A DNA stretch of 64,000 bases from Mycolicibacterium mucogenicum DSM 44124 (GCF_005670685.2 NZ_CP062008.1:4774001-4838000), one strand, 5' to 3'. Shown: positions 17,738 through 27,519, counted from the stretch's first letter. Translations and numbers: made by a program. Notes: a model not told the origin generated them from the sequence alone.

Positions 17738-19263
17738 GTACGACGCCACAATTCGAGGTTGCCGTCATCGGCGCCGGGCCCGGCGGCATTGCCGCGGGGG
17801 TCAAGCTCCGCACGGCCGGCATCGACGACTTCGTCATCCTCGAGCGCGCCGACGATGTCGGCGGCAGCTGGCACGAGAACCACTACCCCGGTCTCGGCGT
17901 GGACATCCCGACCATCGCGTATCAGTACTCGTTCGCCCGCAACGCCAACTGGGAGCGTTTCTTCGCCAAAGGCGCGGAGGTCAAGCAGTACCACGTCGAT
18001 GTCGCCCGAAAATACGGGCTGTACGACCGTATCCGGTTCAACACCGACATCGAGCGGGAGGAGTGGGACGACGCGGGCTGCTTCTGGAAGCTGCATGCCG
18101 CCGACGGCTCCGTCGTCACCGCGCGGTTCCTGATCAGCGCGGTGGGCGCGTTCGTCCGGCCCAAGGAGGACGTCGGGATCGCCGGTGCGAAATCCTTCAA
18201 AGGCAAGGTACAGCGGCCGACGGACTGGGACCACGACTACGACATGACCGGTAAGGCCGTCGGCATCATCGGCACGGGAGCCAGTGCGGTGCAGATCATT
18301 CCGGCGATCGCACCGGAGGTCGGCCATCTGACGGTGTTCCAGCGCACCCCGGTCTGGTCCATTCCCAAGCCGGACTTCCGCGTACCCGCGGCGATGAAGA
18401 AGCTGCTGGCGATCCCCGGTGTGCAGGCCACGATCCACGGCGGCGTGCTGGTCGTGGTCGACCTGATTCTCCGTGGCGCACTGCGGACCTCGCATTCGAC
18501 GCTGGACAGAGCCGACGCACTGTGTATCCGCGGCTACCGCAGATTCGTGGCCAGAACCGTGCACGACCCGGAGACCAGTGCGAAGCTGACGCCGAACTTC
18601 GGTCTGCTCGCCAAGCGGCCGACGATGTCCAACGGATACCTGCAGGCCTACAACCGCGCCAACGTATCGCTGGTGACCGATCCCATCGAGAAGATCACGC
18701 CGACCGGCGTCCGGACCCGCGACGGAATGCTCCACAAGCTGGACGTGCTGATCCTGGCCACCGGCTACGAGGTGTTCTCCGACCCGGAGACGTATCGCCC
18801 GGGAACCGTCGTGGGCCGGGGCGGTTTCGACCTCGCCAAGTTCTACAACGAGGAAGGGCTGCAGGCGTACGAGAGCGTCTCGGTGCCCGGGTTGCCCAAC
18901 CGGTGGACGCTGTGCGGCCCGTACTCGTGGACCGGGTCGGGCTGGCACGCCTTCGTGGAGATGACCGCAGATCATGCGATCCGAGCGATCACCGAGACGC
19001 GCCGGCGCGCGGCGCAGGTCTGCGAAGTCCGCCGCGAAGCCGCCGACGCCTACCACCGCGCGACCTACCAACGTGCCGAGCTGTTGCGCTATTACCTGGC
19101 CGACCTCAACGGGCATGTGCCGACCTACTACCGCAATTCGCAGGGCGACACCACCTACATCCGGCCCTCCGGGTTCTTCGAGGCGAGCCGCGGCAACCGC
19201 AAATTCCCGCTCGACGACTACCGCTACGAAATCCCGGCCACGATCGAGGAAGTCCGGGCATGA
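17734..19263 (+). CDS. Baeyer-Villiger-like flavin monooxygenase 2 with altered fingerprint
   Basis: The product is 509 aa. The FAD motif GAGPGG is at residues 13-18 and the NADPH motif GTGASA near 180. The fingerprint region reads F155, G157, then Arg161 where the conserved His should be, then W165 and D. The rest of the fold matches its neighbour: GGSWHENHYPGLGVDIP, and FQRTPVW after the second Rossmann motif. The His-to-Arg change may alter or abolish ester formation, or mark a different flavin monooxygenase subclass. The start ATG overlaps the previous stop; a longer frame to 17656 is ignored because it reads through the upstream gene. Confidence 0.84.
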   Translation: MSTTPQFEVAVIGAGPGGIAAGVKLRTAGIDDFVILERADDVGGSWHENHYPGLGVDIPTIAYQYSFARNANWERFFAKGAEVKQYHVDVARKYGLYDRIRFNTDIEREEWDDAGCFWKLHAADGSVVTARFLISAVGAFVRPKEDVGIAGAKSFKGKVQRPTDWDHDYDMTGKAVGIIGTGASAVQIIPAIAPEVGHLTVFQRTPVWSIPKPDFRVPAAMKKLLAIPGVQATIHGGVLVVVDLILRGALRTSHSTLDRADALCIRGYRRFVARTVHDPETSAKLTPNFGLLAKRPTMSNGYLQAYNRANVSLVTDPIEKITPTGVRTRDGMLHKLDVLILATGYEVFSDPETYRPGTVVGRGGFDLAKFYNEEGLQAYESVSVPGLPNRWTLCGPYSWTGSGWHAFVEMTADHAIRAITETRRRAAQVCEVRREAADAYHRATYQRAELLRYYLADLNGHVPTYYRNSQGDTTYIRPSGFFEASRGNRKFPLDDYRYEIPATIEEVRA

Positions 19264-20288
19264 GCGTCGTCGACTCCGTCACCATCGAATTGCCCAGCCG
19301 AGCGAGCGTGGCGTTGCGGATCGCCGATGCGTTGGGCCGCAGAACAATTCGCCCTGCGCTCGACGCGATTGCGATGTTGGGTTACCGCGGTCCCTTGCGC
19401 GGCACTCCCGCGTTCCGCATCGCCAACCTCGCCGAGCTGGTCACCGTCCCGCTGCGGGCGCCGCGCGGCACCCGCCGTCGCGCGCTGCGCTTCGCCGGAT
19501 TCCGCGCGGAATGGCTGTGGCACAAGACGATCGCGGGCCCCGATGAGGTCACCGGCGGTGCGGTCCTCTACTTCCACGGCGGTGGTTTTGTGGCTGGTGG
19601 ACTGCACAGTCATCGCCGGATCGCCGGCCGCGTCACCCGCGCCGCGGGCATCCCGCTGCTCAACGTCGACTACCGGCAGCTGCCGGCAGCCCACATCACG
19701 GACACCGTCGCCGACGCGCTCCACGCCTACGAGTACCTGCTCGAACGGGGCTTTGCACCCGAAAAGATCGTGTTCGCAGGCGATTCCGCGGGCGGCGGCC
19801 TGACCTTCGCCGCCGCGCTGGCCGCACGTGAGCGCGGACTGCCGATGCCCGGCGGTATCGGCGCCATCGCGCCGTGGGCCGATCTCGACCCGGCCCGCAG
19901 GCTGGCCCACGCCAACGATCGGACGGACGCCGTGCTGTCGGCCTTCGCGCTGTCGGTCCCGGCGTTGATCGGTTTCGCGGCCGGCGGCGATCTGGATCCG
20001 CGATGGTCGCCGGTGAATCACGACTTCACCGGACTACCACCGGTTTTCATCCAGGTGGGCTCGACCGAGGTCCTCCTGGCCGACGCCGAACAACTGGCCC
20101 AGTGCTGCCGAGAGGCGACCGTGCCCTGCACCGTGCAGATCTGGGATCGCGCGTTGCACGTCTTCCACGCCGGGGCCGACATCCTGCCCGATGCCCGGGC
20201 CGCGATAACCGACATGGGACGCGCACTCCGCGCATTCGTCGACGCCGCTGCCGCGTCGCTGCCGACCGACCACAGCACGGCGGCATGA
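19260..20288 (+). CDS. HSL-family alpha/beta hydrolase (esterase)
   Basis: The product is 342 aa. The hormone-sensitive-lipase oxyanion motif HGGG is at 106-109 and the nucleophile elbow GDSAG at 174-178 (Ser176). The late ALHVFHAG tract supplies the histidine. The fold begins after an N-terminal cap of about 95 residues. These esterases hydrolyse short to medium acyl esters. Directly after two Baeyer-Villiger-type genes and overlapping by ATGA, it is the natural enzyme to open the esters they produce. The mymA-lipR pairing of M. tuberculosis has the same logic. Confidence 0.87.
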   Translation: MSVVDSVTIELPSRASVALRIADALGRRTIRPALDAIAMLGYRGPLRGTPAFRIANLAELVTVPLRAPRGTRRRALRFAGFRAEWLWHKTIAGPDEVTGGAVLYFHGGGFVAGGLHSHRRIAGRVTRAAGIPLLNVDYRQLPAAHITDTVADALHAYEYLLERGFAPEKIVFAGDSAGGGLTFAAALAARERGLPMPGGIGAIAPWADLDPARRLAHANDRTDAVLSAFALSVPALIGFAAGGDLDPRWSPVNHDFTGLPPVFIQVGSTEVLLADAEQLAQCCREATVPCTVQIWDRALHVFHAGADILPDARAAITDMGRALRAFVDAAAASLPTDHSTAA

Positions 20289-20617
20289 CCGCGGCGATAC
20301 CCGCTCCGCAACCGACTGAACAGAACGGAATCTCCATGCCCCAACCGGTCTTTCGCCAACGCATCACCGGCTGGATGCAACAACGCCCGGCCCCGCTTCC
20401 CGGGCTCTGGCGCGCAGTGGACCGTATCCACTTCACCGCGGATGCGGTGATCCGGCTGATCGAGAAGGCGCACATGGGAGTTCGGGATCAGATCGTGCTG
20501 CGGGCGGCCGCCGGCGTCGGTGTGCCGTCATCGGCCATCGACACCTTCCGCCGACGGCACACGCAGTTCTTCGGGCGCGTGTACCGCGGACTGCACACCA
20601 TCCACTGGTACGTCTGA
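20285..20617 (+). CDS. Small conserved-looking protein ending the monooxygenase operon, function unknown
   Basis: The product is 110 aa, starting at an ATG that overlaps the esterase stop by four bases. An internal ATG at 20338 (MPQPVFRQR) is an alternative start. No known domain is recognised. It is basic and helical-looking, with RQRITGWMQQRPAPLPGLWRA, then VIRLIEKAHMGVRDQIVLRA, and it ends HTIHWYV. There is no signal peptide or membrane segment. The 4-bp coupling and the terminator just after it make it a real member of the operon, perhaps a partner of one of the enzymes. Confidence 0.7.
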   Translation: MTAAIPAPQPTEQNGISMPQPVFRQRITGWMQQRPAPLPGLWRAVDRIHFTADAVIRLIEKAHMGVRDQIVLRAAAGVGVPSSAIDTFRRRHTQFFGRVYRGLHTIHWYV

Positions 20618-20621
20618 GACA

Positions 20622-20661
20622 AACGGACCCCCGCACGACCGAAGTCGTGCGGGGGTCCGTT
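20622..20661. terminator. Long perfect hairpin between the BVMO operon and rplA
   Basis: An 18-bp perfect stem (20622-20639 with 20644-20661, beginning AACGGACCCCC) encloses the tetraloop CGAA. It lies between convergent stops and should end transcription from both sides, protecting the ribosomal protein operon. Confidence 0.9.
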
Positions 20662-20678
20662 GTGAAAGCGGATTCGGC

Positions 20679-21389
20679 CTAGGCCTCTTCGGTGAAGTTC
20701 CGGGTGACGGCCGGGTCGACCGGGATGCCCGGGCCGGTGGTCGTCGAGACGGTGACCTTCTTCAGGTAACGGCCCTTCGACGACGACGGCTTGGCACGCA
20801 GCACCTCGTCCAGCGCGGCACCGTAGTTCTCGGCCAGCTTGACCTCGTCGAACGACGCCTTGCCGATGATCAGGTGCAGGTTGGCCTGCTTGTCGACGCG
20901 GAAGTTGATCTTGCCGCCCTTGATGTCGGACACGGCCTTGGCCACGTCAGGGGTGACCGTGCCGGTCTTCGGGTTCGGCATCAGACCACGCGGGCCGAGG
21001 ACGCGGGCGATCTTACCGACCTTGGCCATCTGGTCCGGCGTCGCGATCGCGGCGTCGAAGTCGGTCCACCCACCCTGGATACGCTCGATCAGGTCATCGC
21101 TACCGACGGCATCGGCGCCGGCGGCCGCAGCGGCCTCGGCCTTCTCACCAACCGCGAACACCACTACGCGGGCGGTCTTACCGGTGCCGTGCGGCAGGTT
21201 GACGGTGCCACGCACCATCTGGTCTGCCTTACGAGGATCGACACCCAGCCGGATCGCAACCTCGACGGTCGCATCCTGCTTCTTCGAGGACGTCTCCTTG
21301 GCCAGCTTGACGGCCTGGAGCGGGGTGTACAGGTTGTCGCGGTCCACCTTCTCGGCAGCTTCGCGGTATGCCTTGCTGTTCTTGCTCAT
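20679..21389 (-). CDS. rplA: 50S ribosomal protein L1
   Basis: The product is 236 aa, the normal length. L1 signatures include [45 protein letters not shown] and [12 protein letters not shown]1 binds 23S rRNA at the stalk that moves the exit tRNA, and in other bacteria it represses its own operon. It follows rplK with 92 bp between. Start ATG 21389. Confidence 0.98.
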   Translation of the reverse strand: MSKNSKAYREAAEKVDRDNLYTPLQAVKLAKETSSKKQDATVEVAIRLGVDPRKADQMVRGTVNLPHGTGKTARVVVFAVGEKAEAAAAAGADAVGSDDLIERIQGGWTDFDAAIATPDQMAKVGKIARVLGPRGLMPNPKTGTVTPDVAKAVSDIKGGKINFRVDKQANLHLIIGKASFDEVKLAENYGAALDEVLRAKPSSSKGRYLKKVTVSTTTGPGIPVDPAVTRNFTEEA

Positions 21390-21481
21390 GTGAATCTCCA
21401 GTTCAGAGGTTGTGGTTAGCGAGCCGAAGCGGGCTCTTCCACGTATTGCTTAGGTCGAGTATTCGACGTGTACGGGTCGAA

Positions 21482-21913
21482 CTACTCGACGGTGATGCCC
21501 ATCGAGCGCGCGGTGCCGGCGATGATCTTGGCAGCGGCGTCGATGTCGTTCGCGTTGAGATCTTCCTTCTTGGTCTCGGCGATCTCGCGGACCTGGTCCC
21601 AGCTGATCTTGGCGACCTTGGTCTTGTGCGGCTCGGACGAACCCTTCTGGATACCCGCAGCCTTGAGCAGCAGCCGGGCGGCCGGCGGGGTCTTCAGGAC
21701 GAACGTGAACGTACGGTCCTCGTAGACGCTGATCTCGACGGGGATGACGTTTCCGCGCTGGCTTTCTGTCGCGGCGTTGTACGCCTTGCAGAACTCCATG
21801 ATGTTGACGCCGTGCTGGCCGAGCGCCGGACCCACGGGCGGGGCGGGGTTGGCCGCGCCGGCCTGGATCTGAAGCTTGATCAGCCCGACGACCTTCTTCT
21901 TCTTCGGGGCCAT
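21482..21913 (-). CDS. rplK: 50S ribosomal protein L11
   Basis: The product is 143 aa. L11 signatures are complete: [20 protein letters not shown] near the N-terminus, the [10 protein letters not shown] tract and the C-terminal rRNA-binding domain ending [10 protein letters not shown]11 forms the GTPase-associated centre with 23S rRNA and is needed for RelA-type stringent response. It sits between nusG and rplA in the usual bacterial order. Confidence 0.98.
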   Translation of the reverse strand: MAPKKKKVVGLIKLQIQAGAANPAPPVGPALGQHGVNIMEFCKAYNAATESQRGNVIPVEISVYEDRTFTFVLKTPPAARLLLKAAGIQKGSSEPHKTKVAKISWDQVREIAETKKEDLNANDIDAAAKIIAGTARSMGITVE

Positions 21914-21984
21914 TGGTGTGGTGTTCCTTTCTAGGTAGTCGCGGCGCGACTACGTTCCTGCTAACCGAGAGCCGAGGCTCGCGA

Positions 21985-23338
<1,354 letters not shown>

Positions 23339-23401
23339 CGCATGCCTTTCGTCTGTTCCAGGTGGTCACAGTTCCAGTGTCCACATCGGTATTCAGTTGA
23401 G

Positions 23402-23474
<73 letters not shown>

Positions 23475-23618
23475 TCAGCACCGACACGGTCGGCACTTCC
23501 GGTTGGGTCCTCACACAATTCGCGCGCTCCCCGATCGGTCGATGTGTAACCGACGGACAGCGCGCTGAAAAGGGTGGATCCCCGAGGACCGAGTGTACAA
23601 CGGCCCCAGTCTGAGTTA

Positions 23619-24131
23619 CTAATCCGCTCCGGCGGCCGAGCGCAAAACCTGGCCCGTTTCGCGGTCGTAGCGCACCGACACCGAGTTGTCGCCCTCGTGA
23701 CCCATCAGCGTGGTGAAGGCCTCCATGATGACGCCACCGTCGTCATCGGTGAGGGTGTTGCGGGTCATCACGATGTCGGCGCCGAACCGGTGCTCGACGG
23801 AGACGATCTCGACGGTCGCGTGCAACCGGTCACCGACCTTGATCGGGCGGTGGTACACGAATTTCTGGTCGACCTGGATGATCTGCATGGTCTCCATGCC
23901 GACATCGACGACACGGAAGAAGTCCTGCTGGACCAGCAGCGCGACGATCGACACGAACGTCGGGCCCGCGACCAGGGCGTCGTGGCCCAACTCGGCCGCG
24001 GCGGCTTCGTCCATCGAAACGGGGTGATCCGACTTGACGGCCTTGGCGTACTGCCGGACCTGCTCGCGCCCCACGGTGAACACCTGGGGGTACTTGTGGA
24101 CCATCCCGAGGATGTCGGGGTTCAAGGGCAT
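23619..24131 (-). CDS. hadC: (3R)-hydroxyacyl-ACP dehydratase subunit HadC
   Basis: The product is 170 aa with a hotdog fold. It resembles HadA in its N-terminal FTVGREQVRQYAKAVKSDHP and AAAAELGHDALVAGPTFVSI, and carries VVDVGMETMQIIQVDQKFVY. HadC pairs with catalytic HadB to dehydrate long 3-hydroxyacyl-ACP in FAS-II during mycolic acid elongation. It ends the rpmG-hadA-hadB-hadC operon, 2 bp after hadB. The C-terminal tail DRETGQVLRSAAGAD is family-like. Confidence 0.95.
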   Translation of the reverse strand: MPLNPDILGMVHKYPQVFTVGREQVRQYAKAVKSDHPVSMDEAAAAELGHDALVAGPTFVSIVALLVQQDFFRVVDVGMETMQIIQVDQKFVYHRPIKVGDRLHATVEIVSVEHRFGADIVMTRNTLTDDDGGVIMEAFTTLMGHEGDNSVSVRYDRETGQVLRSAAGAD

Positions 24132-24133
24132 GA

Positions 24134-24562
24134 CTACGCCAACTTCGCGGTTGCGACGGCGCGGCCGAAGATCTTCTTGCCGCCGGTGGTGGCAGAAAGC
24201 GCGATGGTGACCGACTTGGATTCCTCGTCGACCGACTTCACGCGGCCGGTGAAGACCAGCTCGGCGCCGATGCCGTCGTTGGGAACCGGGACCACCGAGG
24301 TGAAGCGGACGTTGTACTCAGTGACGGCACCCGGGTCACCGACCCAGTTGGTGATGAAGCCGCCGCCGAGACCCATGGTCAGCATGCCGTGGGCGATGGC
24401 GGTGTCCAGACCGACCTGCTTGGCGATCTCGTCGTCCCAGTGGATGGGGTTCAGGTCGCCGGAGACACCGGCGTAGTTGACCAGGTCCTGACGGGTCAGC
24501 TTGATGGTCGTCTCGGGCAGCTCGTCGCCGACCTTTACCGAACTGAACTCACGAAGTGCCAT
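24134..24562 (-). CDS. hadB: (3R)-hydroxyacyl-ACP dehydratase subunit HadB (catalytic)
   Basis: The product is 142 aa from ATG 24562. The hydratase-2 motif GDLNPIHWDD contains the catalytic Asp36 and His41. HadB forms active heterodimers with HadA (shorter chains) and HadC (longer chains) in the FAS-II cycle. Its start lies inside the end of hadA, a 14-bp overlap, which couples translation. A longer frame to 24640 is out of keeping with the family. Confidence 0.96.
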   Translation of the reverse strand: MALREFSSVKVGDELPETTIKLTRQDLVNYAGVSGDLNPIHWDDEIAKQVGLDTAIAHGMLTMGLGGGFITNWVGDPGAVTEYNVRFTSVVPVPNDGIGAELVFTGRVKSVDEESKSVTIALSATTGGKKIFGRAVATAKLA

Positions 24563-25028
24563 CTGAGAATCCTCCCTGTCCGTCCTCGTCACCCGAGCGA
24601 CCAGCCAAGGTCGTGTAGGCCACCTGCACGACCTCACCACGGTCGTTCGTGATGATGTTCTTGTTCACGACAATGTCGGTGCCGTGCGCCCGCCGGAAGG
24701 AGTCGACGTACACGTCGCAGTACAGCGTGTCGCCGGCCTTGATGGGTTGCAGAAACTTCAGCGACTGATCCACATGGACAATCTGGGCGTCCGAGACGGA
24801 GATGCCAGCGGCGCCGAACATCGCGAGCTGCGCCTGGTAACCGAAGATGCTGATGAACGTCAGCGGTGCCAGCAGCGCGTCGTGACCGAGCTCGGCCGCG
24901 GCCGACTCCGTGTGAAAGGACGCGTCGACGTTCTGAACGGCAATCGCGTGCTCACGGATCTTCTCGCGCCCGACCTCATAGCTCTCGGGATGCCGGTAGT
25001 GGAAACCGACAATGTCCGCCAGACCCAC
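24549..25028 (-). CDS. hadA: (3R)-hydroxyacyl-ACP dehydratase subunit HadA
   Basis: The product is 159 aa from GTG 25028. The hotdog-fold subunit shows YEVGREKIREHAIAVQN, AAELGHDALLAPLTFISIFGY and the C-terminal YTTLAGRSGDEDGQGGFSDG. HadA is the non-catalytic, chain-binding partner of HadB. In M. tuberculosis HadA, as I recall it, the tract PLTFIC carries Cys61, the residue modified by thiacetazone and isoxyl. Here the equivalent position is Ser60 (PLTFIS). rpmG ends 9 bp upstream, so the genes share a transcript. Confidence 0.95.
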   Translation of the reverse strand: MGLADIVGFHYRHPESYEVGREKIREHAIAVQNVDASFHTESAAAELGHDALLAPLTFISIFGYQAQLAMFGAAGISVSDAQIVHVDQSLKFLQPIKAGDTLYCDVYVDSFRRAHGTDIVVNKNIITNDRGEVVQVAYTTLAGRSGDEDGQGGFSDGTS

Positions 25029-25037
25029 GGTGAGTGG

Positions 25038-25205
25038 CTAACGCGACTCTTTGTGCGGCTGGTGCGTACCGCAGTTCGGGCAGAACTTCTTGATCTCAAG
25101 ACGATCCGGGTCGTTGCGACGGTTCTTCTTGGTGATGTAGTTACGGTGCTTGCACACCTCGCAGGCCAAGGTGATCTTCGGCCGTACGTCGGTACTCGAC
25201 GCCAC
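25038..25205 (-). CDS. rpmG: 50S ribosomal protein L33
   Basis: The product is 55 aa from GTG 25205, the exact length of mycobacterial RpmG2. It reads [20 protein letters not shown] and ends [15 protein letters not shown]. Both CxxC pairs are present, so this is the zinc-binding (C+) form. It opens the had operon, linking a ribosomal protein to mycolate dehydration as in M. tuberculosis. Confidence 0.96.
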
Positions 25206-25243
25206 GTCTTCGCCTCTTTCGCTTCGAATCTCTGTTGTGCTGG

Positions 25244-25317
25244 TAGCGGTGGGGAGGCTCGATCTCCCGACCTCACGATTATGAGTCGTGCGCTCTAACC
25301 AGCTGAGCTACACCGCC
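25244..25317 (-). tRNA. tRNA-Met (anticodon CAT, elongator type)
   Basis: Acceptor GGCGGTG pairs with CACCGCT (one G-U pair). The anticodon loop reads CTCATAA, and the T-arm GGGAG/CTCCC encloses ATCGAGC. A CCA end is encoded at 25241-25243. The first acceptor pair and the absence of the three G-C pairs of the initiator anticodon stem favour an elongator tRNA. Confidence 0.95.
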
Positions 25318-25384
25318 CCGACAGACACAGGCGGCGCAGCGGCGGATTATTACTTCCGTCGCTCCGCTCGCCATATGTCCACCG

Positions 25385-25457
25385 AGCCCCCTAACGGAAT
25401 CGAACCGTTGACCTTTTCCTTACCATGGAAACGCTCTGCCGACTGAGCTAAGGGGGC
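25385..25457 (-). tRNA. tRNA-Thr (anticodon GGT)
   Basis: Acceptor GCCCCCT pairs perfectly with AGGGGGC. The anticodon loop is ATGGTAA (GGT), and the T-arm is AACGG/CCGTT around TTCGATT. It lies upstream of tRNA-Met on the same strand, 67 bp apart, probably on one transcript. Confidence 0.96.
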
Positions 25458-25794
25458 CTGACCCTCGGTTTCGAACTGTCGGTTACGACCGTCTGCCCCG
25501 TGGGCCTTAAAGAGGTTACCGTCTCGCAGTTTCACCTGCCAAAACGGCAGCTCAACCACACTATTTCGGCCCGTTCGGAGGCTGCCGTGGGCCCCGGTCG
25601 GCCCGGTTGTTCCCCCAAACCCCGTTCACCCTGCGTCCTGGGCGCAAAAGGCCGAGTAGGTCGGCGCGTGGTTACAGACTCAACACAAACGGCGACCACA
25701 CCACGGTTGACACTGCATCCTGGGCGCACAAGGCCGAGTAGGTCGGCACCTGGTCGCAGAGTCAACGCCGAGGCCACCCTCCTAGGCTGTCGGC
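25458..25794. other. Intergenic region between tRNA-Thr and the hydrolase gene
   Basis: This spacer of 337 bp lies between divergent units and must hold the tRNA promoter and that of the MBL hydrolase. Its main visible content is a pair of 54-bp direct repeats (next entry). Two opposite reading frames through it are not protein-like. Confidence 0.5.
25631..25766. repeat. Two 54-bp direct repeats, 82 bp apart
   Basis: Copies at 25631-25684 and 25713-25766 differ at about seven positions. Each contains CCTGGGCGCA followed by the small hairpin GCCGAGTAGGTCGGC, and ends in a CTCAAC or GTCAAC tract. The second copy ends 28 bp before the hydrolase ATG. They could be regulatory boxes, transcript hairpins or copies of a dispersed mycobacterial repeat. 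Confidence 0.7.
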
Positions 25795-26508
25795 ATGCCT
25801 GATGACCGCCTGTATTTCCGCCAGTTGCTCGCCGGCCGCGACTTCGCGGCCACCGATCCCATCGCGGCGCAGATGCGCAACTTCGCCTACCTCATCGGCG
25901 ACCGGGAGACCGGCGACTGCGTGGTGGTCGACCCGGCCTACGCCGCGGGCGATCTGGTCGACGTCCTCGAGGGCGACGGCATGCACCTGTCGGGCGTGCT
26001 CGTCACCCACCACCACCCCGATCACGTCGGCGGCTCGATGATGGGCTTCGAGCTCAAAGGCCTGGCCGAGCTGCTGGAGCGGGTCAGCGTGCCGGTGCAC
26101 GTCAACGCCCACGAGGCGGACTGGGTGTCCCGGGTCACCGGCATCGCGCCGTCGGAGCTGACGTCCCACCAGCACGGCGACGTCGTGCAGGTCGGGGCCG
26201 TGCCGATCGAGCTGCTGCACACCCCCGGACACACCCCCGGCAGCCAGTGCTTCCTGCTCGACGGCCGGTTGGTGGCCGGCGACACGCTGTTCCTGGAGGG
26301 CTGCGGCCGCACCGATTTCCCGGGCGGGAACGTCGACGACATGTTCCGCAGCCTGCAGGCGCTGGCCACCCTGCCCGGCGATCCGACGGTCTTCCCGGGG
26401 CACTGGTATTCGGCCGAACCCAGCGCGCCGCTCGACGACGTCCGTCGCACCAATTACGTCTACCGGGCGCGCGACCTGGACCAGTGGCGCATGCTCATGG
26501 GCGGCTAG
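25795..26508 (+). CDS. Metallo-beta-lactamase-fold hydrolase (glyoxalase II-like)
   Basis: The product is 237 aa. The metal motif THHHPDH is intact, with further ligands in LLHTPGHTPGSQ, VAGDTLF and the late FPGHWYS. This is the glyoxalase II/persulfide dioxygenase pattern. It matches Rv0634c, which lies next to rpmG2 and the tRNAs in M. tuberculosis. Mycobacteria lack glutathione, so the thioester substrate is probably mycothiol-linked or protein-linked. The C-terminus YVYRARDLDQWRMLMGG is family-specific. Confidence 0.88.
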   Translation: MPDDRLYFRQLLAGRDFAATDPIAAQMRNFAYLIGDRETGDCVVVDPAYAAGDLVDVLEGDGMHLSGVLVTHHHPDHVGGSMMGFELKGLAELLERVSVPVHVNAHEADWVSRVTGIAPSELTSHQHGDVVQVGAVPIELLHTPGHTPGSQCFLLDGRLVAGDTLFLEGCGRTDFPGGNVDDMFRSLQALATLPGDPTVFPGHWYSAEPSAPLDDVRRTNYVYRARDLDQWRMLMGG

Positions 26509-26607
26509 CGGCGTAGCTACCTTTCGCTCTCCGTTGTACAAGTCAACCAGCGAATATTAGTCTCAGTGTCGGATAAAACCGATGAGACTTGACGACTGGA
26601 TGGCGCG

Positions 26608-27444
26608 GTGGACTGGATATCTCAACGCTGGGACGACCTGACAGGCCTGGGATCAGGCAGCTGGCTGGCCATCGCGGCGTGGGCCGCACTGGCGTTCGGC
26701 GTCGTCGTACTGATCGCGGTGAACCGTCAGCTGTCGAAGAATCGCCAGCTCAAGCAGGATCAGGTGCGCCCGCAGGTGACCATGTTCATGGAGCCGCACG
26801 CGTCGGACTGGCATCTGATCGAGCTGGTGGTCCGCAACTTCGGGCAGACCGCGGCGCACAACATCTCGTTCGAGTTCACGAATCACCCGACGGTCGCCAT
26901 CTATGAGGATTCCGACCACGACGGCGAGCTCGATGTCACCGAGCTGCGACTGCCCAGCGAACTCTCGATCCTGGCTCCGGGGCAGGAGTGGCGAACCATC
27001 TGGGACTCGGCGATCAGCCGTGAGGAGCTGGGTGGGTCCATCCGGTCGCGGTTCGAGGGGACGCTCACCTACTACGACATGCCCGCCCCGGCGGCCGGCA
27101 AGAAGTCGCGGTTCGGGCGCAAGCCCCGCGAGTTCGAGTCGAAGGCGGTGCTCGACTGGGCCGCGCTGCAGCCGGTGCAGCGGCTGGAACTGATGACGAC
27201 GCACGACCTCGCCAAGCGCGAGAAGCAGAAGCTCGAGCTGCTGCGCAGCGTGCTGACGTACTTCCACTACGCCTCCAAGGAGACGCAGCCCGACGTCTTC
27301 CGCGCCGAGATCGACCGCATGAACCGGGCGGTCCGGGAGACGCAGGACCGGTGGCGCAGCCGCGCGGCCGACGAGACGACCGAGCTGGAAATCCAGTGGT
27401 TCGACGACGGCCCGAAGGGGCGGCACCGCAACGCCGTCCACTGA
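26608..27444 (+). CDS. Membrane-anchored hypothetical protein (Rv0633c-like)
   Basis: The product is 278 aa from GTG 26608. One transmembrane helix near residues 17-37 (SWLAIAAWAALAFGVVVLIA) is followed by a soluble domain beginning RPQVTMFMEPHASDWHLIELVVRNFGQT. This resembles the beta-sandwich 'hypothetical protein' domains with VRNxGxTxA motifs. A later charged region (KREKQKLELLRSVLTYFHYA) is probably helical. Function unknown. Position between the MBL hydrolase and echA3 matches Rv0633c. Confidence 0.78.
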   Translation: MDWISQRWDDLTGLGSGSWLAIAAWAALAFGVVVLIAVNRQLSKNRQLKQDQVRPQVTMFMEPHASDWHLIELVVRNFGQTAAHNISFEFTNHPTVAIYEDSDHDGELDVTELRLPSELSILAPGQEWRTIWDSAISREELGGSIRSRFEGTLTYYDMPAPAAGKKSRFGRKPREFESKAVLDWAALQPVQRLELMTTHDLAKREKQKLELLRSVLTYFHYASKETQPDVFRAEIDRMNRAVRETQDRWRSRAADETTELEIQWFDDGPKGRHRNAVH

Positions 27445-27519
27445 CAGGACGCCACCGACGGCACGTCTAGCATCGGCTCACACCCGTTCCCGGCCCGGGA
27501 ACCGACCGAGGGAGAGCCG

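Noticed and set aside
25631..25766. CRISPR array
   Set aside because: Only two imperfect repeats of 54 bp, no regular spacer set and no cas genes.
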